A DNA stretch of 6,429 bases from Modestobacter sp. (GTDB lineage Bacteria; Actinomycetota; Actinomycetes; Mycobacteriales; Geodermatophilaceae): NCBI GenBank assembly GCA_025963425.1, contig JAOPUQ010000043.1, forward strand, positions 1-6,429, written 5' to 3'. The notes under the pieces are model-generated. The model ran no database searches, was not told where the DNA came from, and saw only the letters and a program-made list of their open reading frames with translations. Made by a program: the position numbers and the translations under genes. How positions within the stretch are numbered: position 1 is the stretch's first letter; each line of letters begins with the position of its first letter. Of the stretch, positions 5,726 to 6,429 are shown one piece after another.

Positions 5726-6429
5726 TCAGCGGAAGCGCTGCTCCAGCTGCTGCACCTCGGGCAGGCCCACCAGGTCGGTGAACTCGTCGAACGTGGGGAC
5801 GCCGCCGAGCGCGGCGGCCGGCGTCCCGTCGGCCTTCAGCGTGGCCAGCAGCGACCGGATGCCCGCCGTCGCCGCGAGCAGCGTGCCGATCGGGTAGATC
5901 ACCAGCGAGAAGCCCAGCTCGGTCATCCGCTCCAGCGACAGCGGCGGGGTCCTGCCGCCCTCGGCCCAGTTGAAGACCAGCGGCGCGACCCCGGAGAGCT
6001 CGGCGGCGACCGCCTCGATGTCGGACTCCGACGTCGGTGCCTCGACGAACAGCACGTCCGCGCCCGCCTCGGCGTAGGCCCGGGCCCGCGACACCGCATC
6101 GGCCACCCCGGACACCGCCACCGCGTCGGTCCGGGCGATGACGACCAGGTCCGGGTCGCGCCGCGCGGCGACGGCCGCGCGGATCTTCCCGACCATCTCC
6201 TCGGTGCCGATCACCGCCTTGCCGCTCATGTGCCCGCACTTCTTGGGCGCCACCTGGTCCTCGAGCTGGATCCCGGCCACCCCGGCCTGCTCGTACAGTT
6301 GGACGGTGCGCAGCACGTTGATCGCGTTGCCGTAGCCGGTGTCGGCGTCGGCGATCACCGGCACGTCGACGGCGGAGACGATCCGCCGGGCGTTGTCGAC
6401 CATCTCCGCGCCGGTCAGCAGCCCGACGT
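5726..6429 (-). CDS. Isocitrate lyase/PEP mutase family enzyme (5' end beyond window)
   Basis: The frame stays open from the stop at 5726-5728 to the right edge: 233 residues are visible, and from the usual 280-300 residue length of the family about 50 or more N-terminal residues are missing. Visible motifs, numbered in the fragment: VIADADTGYGN at 24-34 with the metal-binding Asp pair, QLEDQVAPKKCGH at 54-66 with Glu56 and catalytic-loop Cys64, VIARTDA at 96-102, FVEAP at 127-131, NWAEGGRTP at 153-161 and VIYPIGTLLAA at 176-186. The Cys in KKCGH indicates a carbon-carbon bond lyase of the methylisocitrate lyase or dimethylmalate lyase kind and argues against a phosphonate mutase. The enzyme would split a 2-hydroxy-dicarboxylic or tricarboxylic acid in the cytoplasm; the exact substrate cannot be assigned. 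It points towards the envelope operon and is unlikely to be functionally tied to it. Confidence 0.92.
   Translation of the reverse strand, partial: VGLLTGAEMVDNARRIVSAVDVPVIADADTGYGNAINVLRTVQLYEQAGVAGIQLEDQVAPKKCGHMSGKAVIGTEEMVGKIRAAVAARRDPDLVVIARTDAVAVSGVADAVSRARAYAEAGADVLFVEAPTSESDIEAVAAELSGVAPLVFNWAEGGRTPPLSLERMTELGFSLVIYPIGTLLAATAGIRSLLATLKADGTPAAALGGVPTFDEFTDLVGLPEVQQLEQRFR

Noticed and set aside
5427..5781. Short plus-strand frames of 63 and 106 codons after the lipoprotein gene
   Set aside because: They have no ribosome site and shadow-like composition. The longer one crosses both hairpins and runs into the end of the opposing gene.
5726..6429. Phosphonate pathway PEP mutase
   Set aside because: The KKCGH loop with its catalytic-type cysteine is typical of the carbon-carbon lyase branch, and no phosphonate genes are adjacent.

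Overview
The window is very GC-rich DNA with strong third-position GC bias, GTG starts on two genes, long antisense shadow frames and a lipoprotein whose architecture suits a monoderm envelope. This points to a high-GC actinobacterium. A soil or rock-surface group such as Geodermatophilaceae would fit, but that is a guess from composition and gene style, not from a marker gene.

Layout, left to right. Positions 1-1842 hold a minus-strand two-gene unit. It starts with an ADP-ribosylglycohydrolase (DraG/ARH type) fused to a C-terminal dual-specificity-phosphatase-like domain (451-1842). This is followed 25 bases later by a zinc-ribbon protein of unknown function that runs off the left edge (1-425). 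Positions 1843-2123 are a divergent intergenic region with an inverted repeat near the minus-strand gene and a strong bulged hairpin (2023-2057) ahead of the plus-strand genes.

Positions 2124-5430 are a compact plus-strand three-gene operon of uncharacterised proteins: a soluble, arginine-rich, coiled-coil protein (2124-2843); a four-helix membrane protein with cytoplasmic helical arms (2840-4210, ATGA overlap with the first gene); and a secreted lipoprotein (4249-5430) with a von Willebrand A-like N-terminal region and a C-terminal OmpA-type domain. Together they look like one envelope-spanning assembly: cytoplasmic coiled-coil partner, membrane hub, and cell-wall-facing lipoprotein. This is the best candidate here for an undescribed system; its function cannot be read from the sequence.

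Positions 5431-5725 separate convergent genes and carry a perfect 24-bp palindrome and an 11-bp-stem hairpin that probably ends the last gene. Positions 5726-6429 (minus strand) are the C-terminal three quarters or more of an isocitrate lyase/PEP mutase family enzyme, a housekeeping-type carbon-carbon lyase whose start lies beyond the right edge. No tRNA, rRNA, CRISPR array or insertion sequence was seen.
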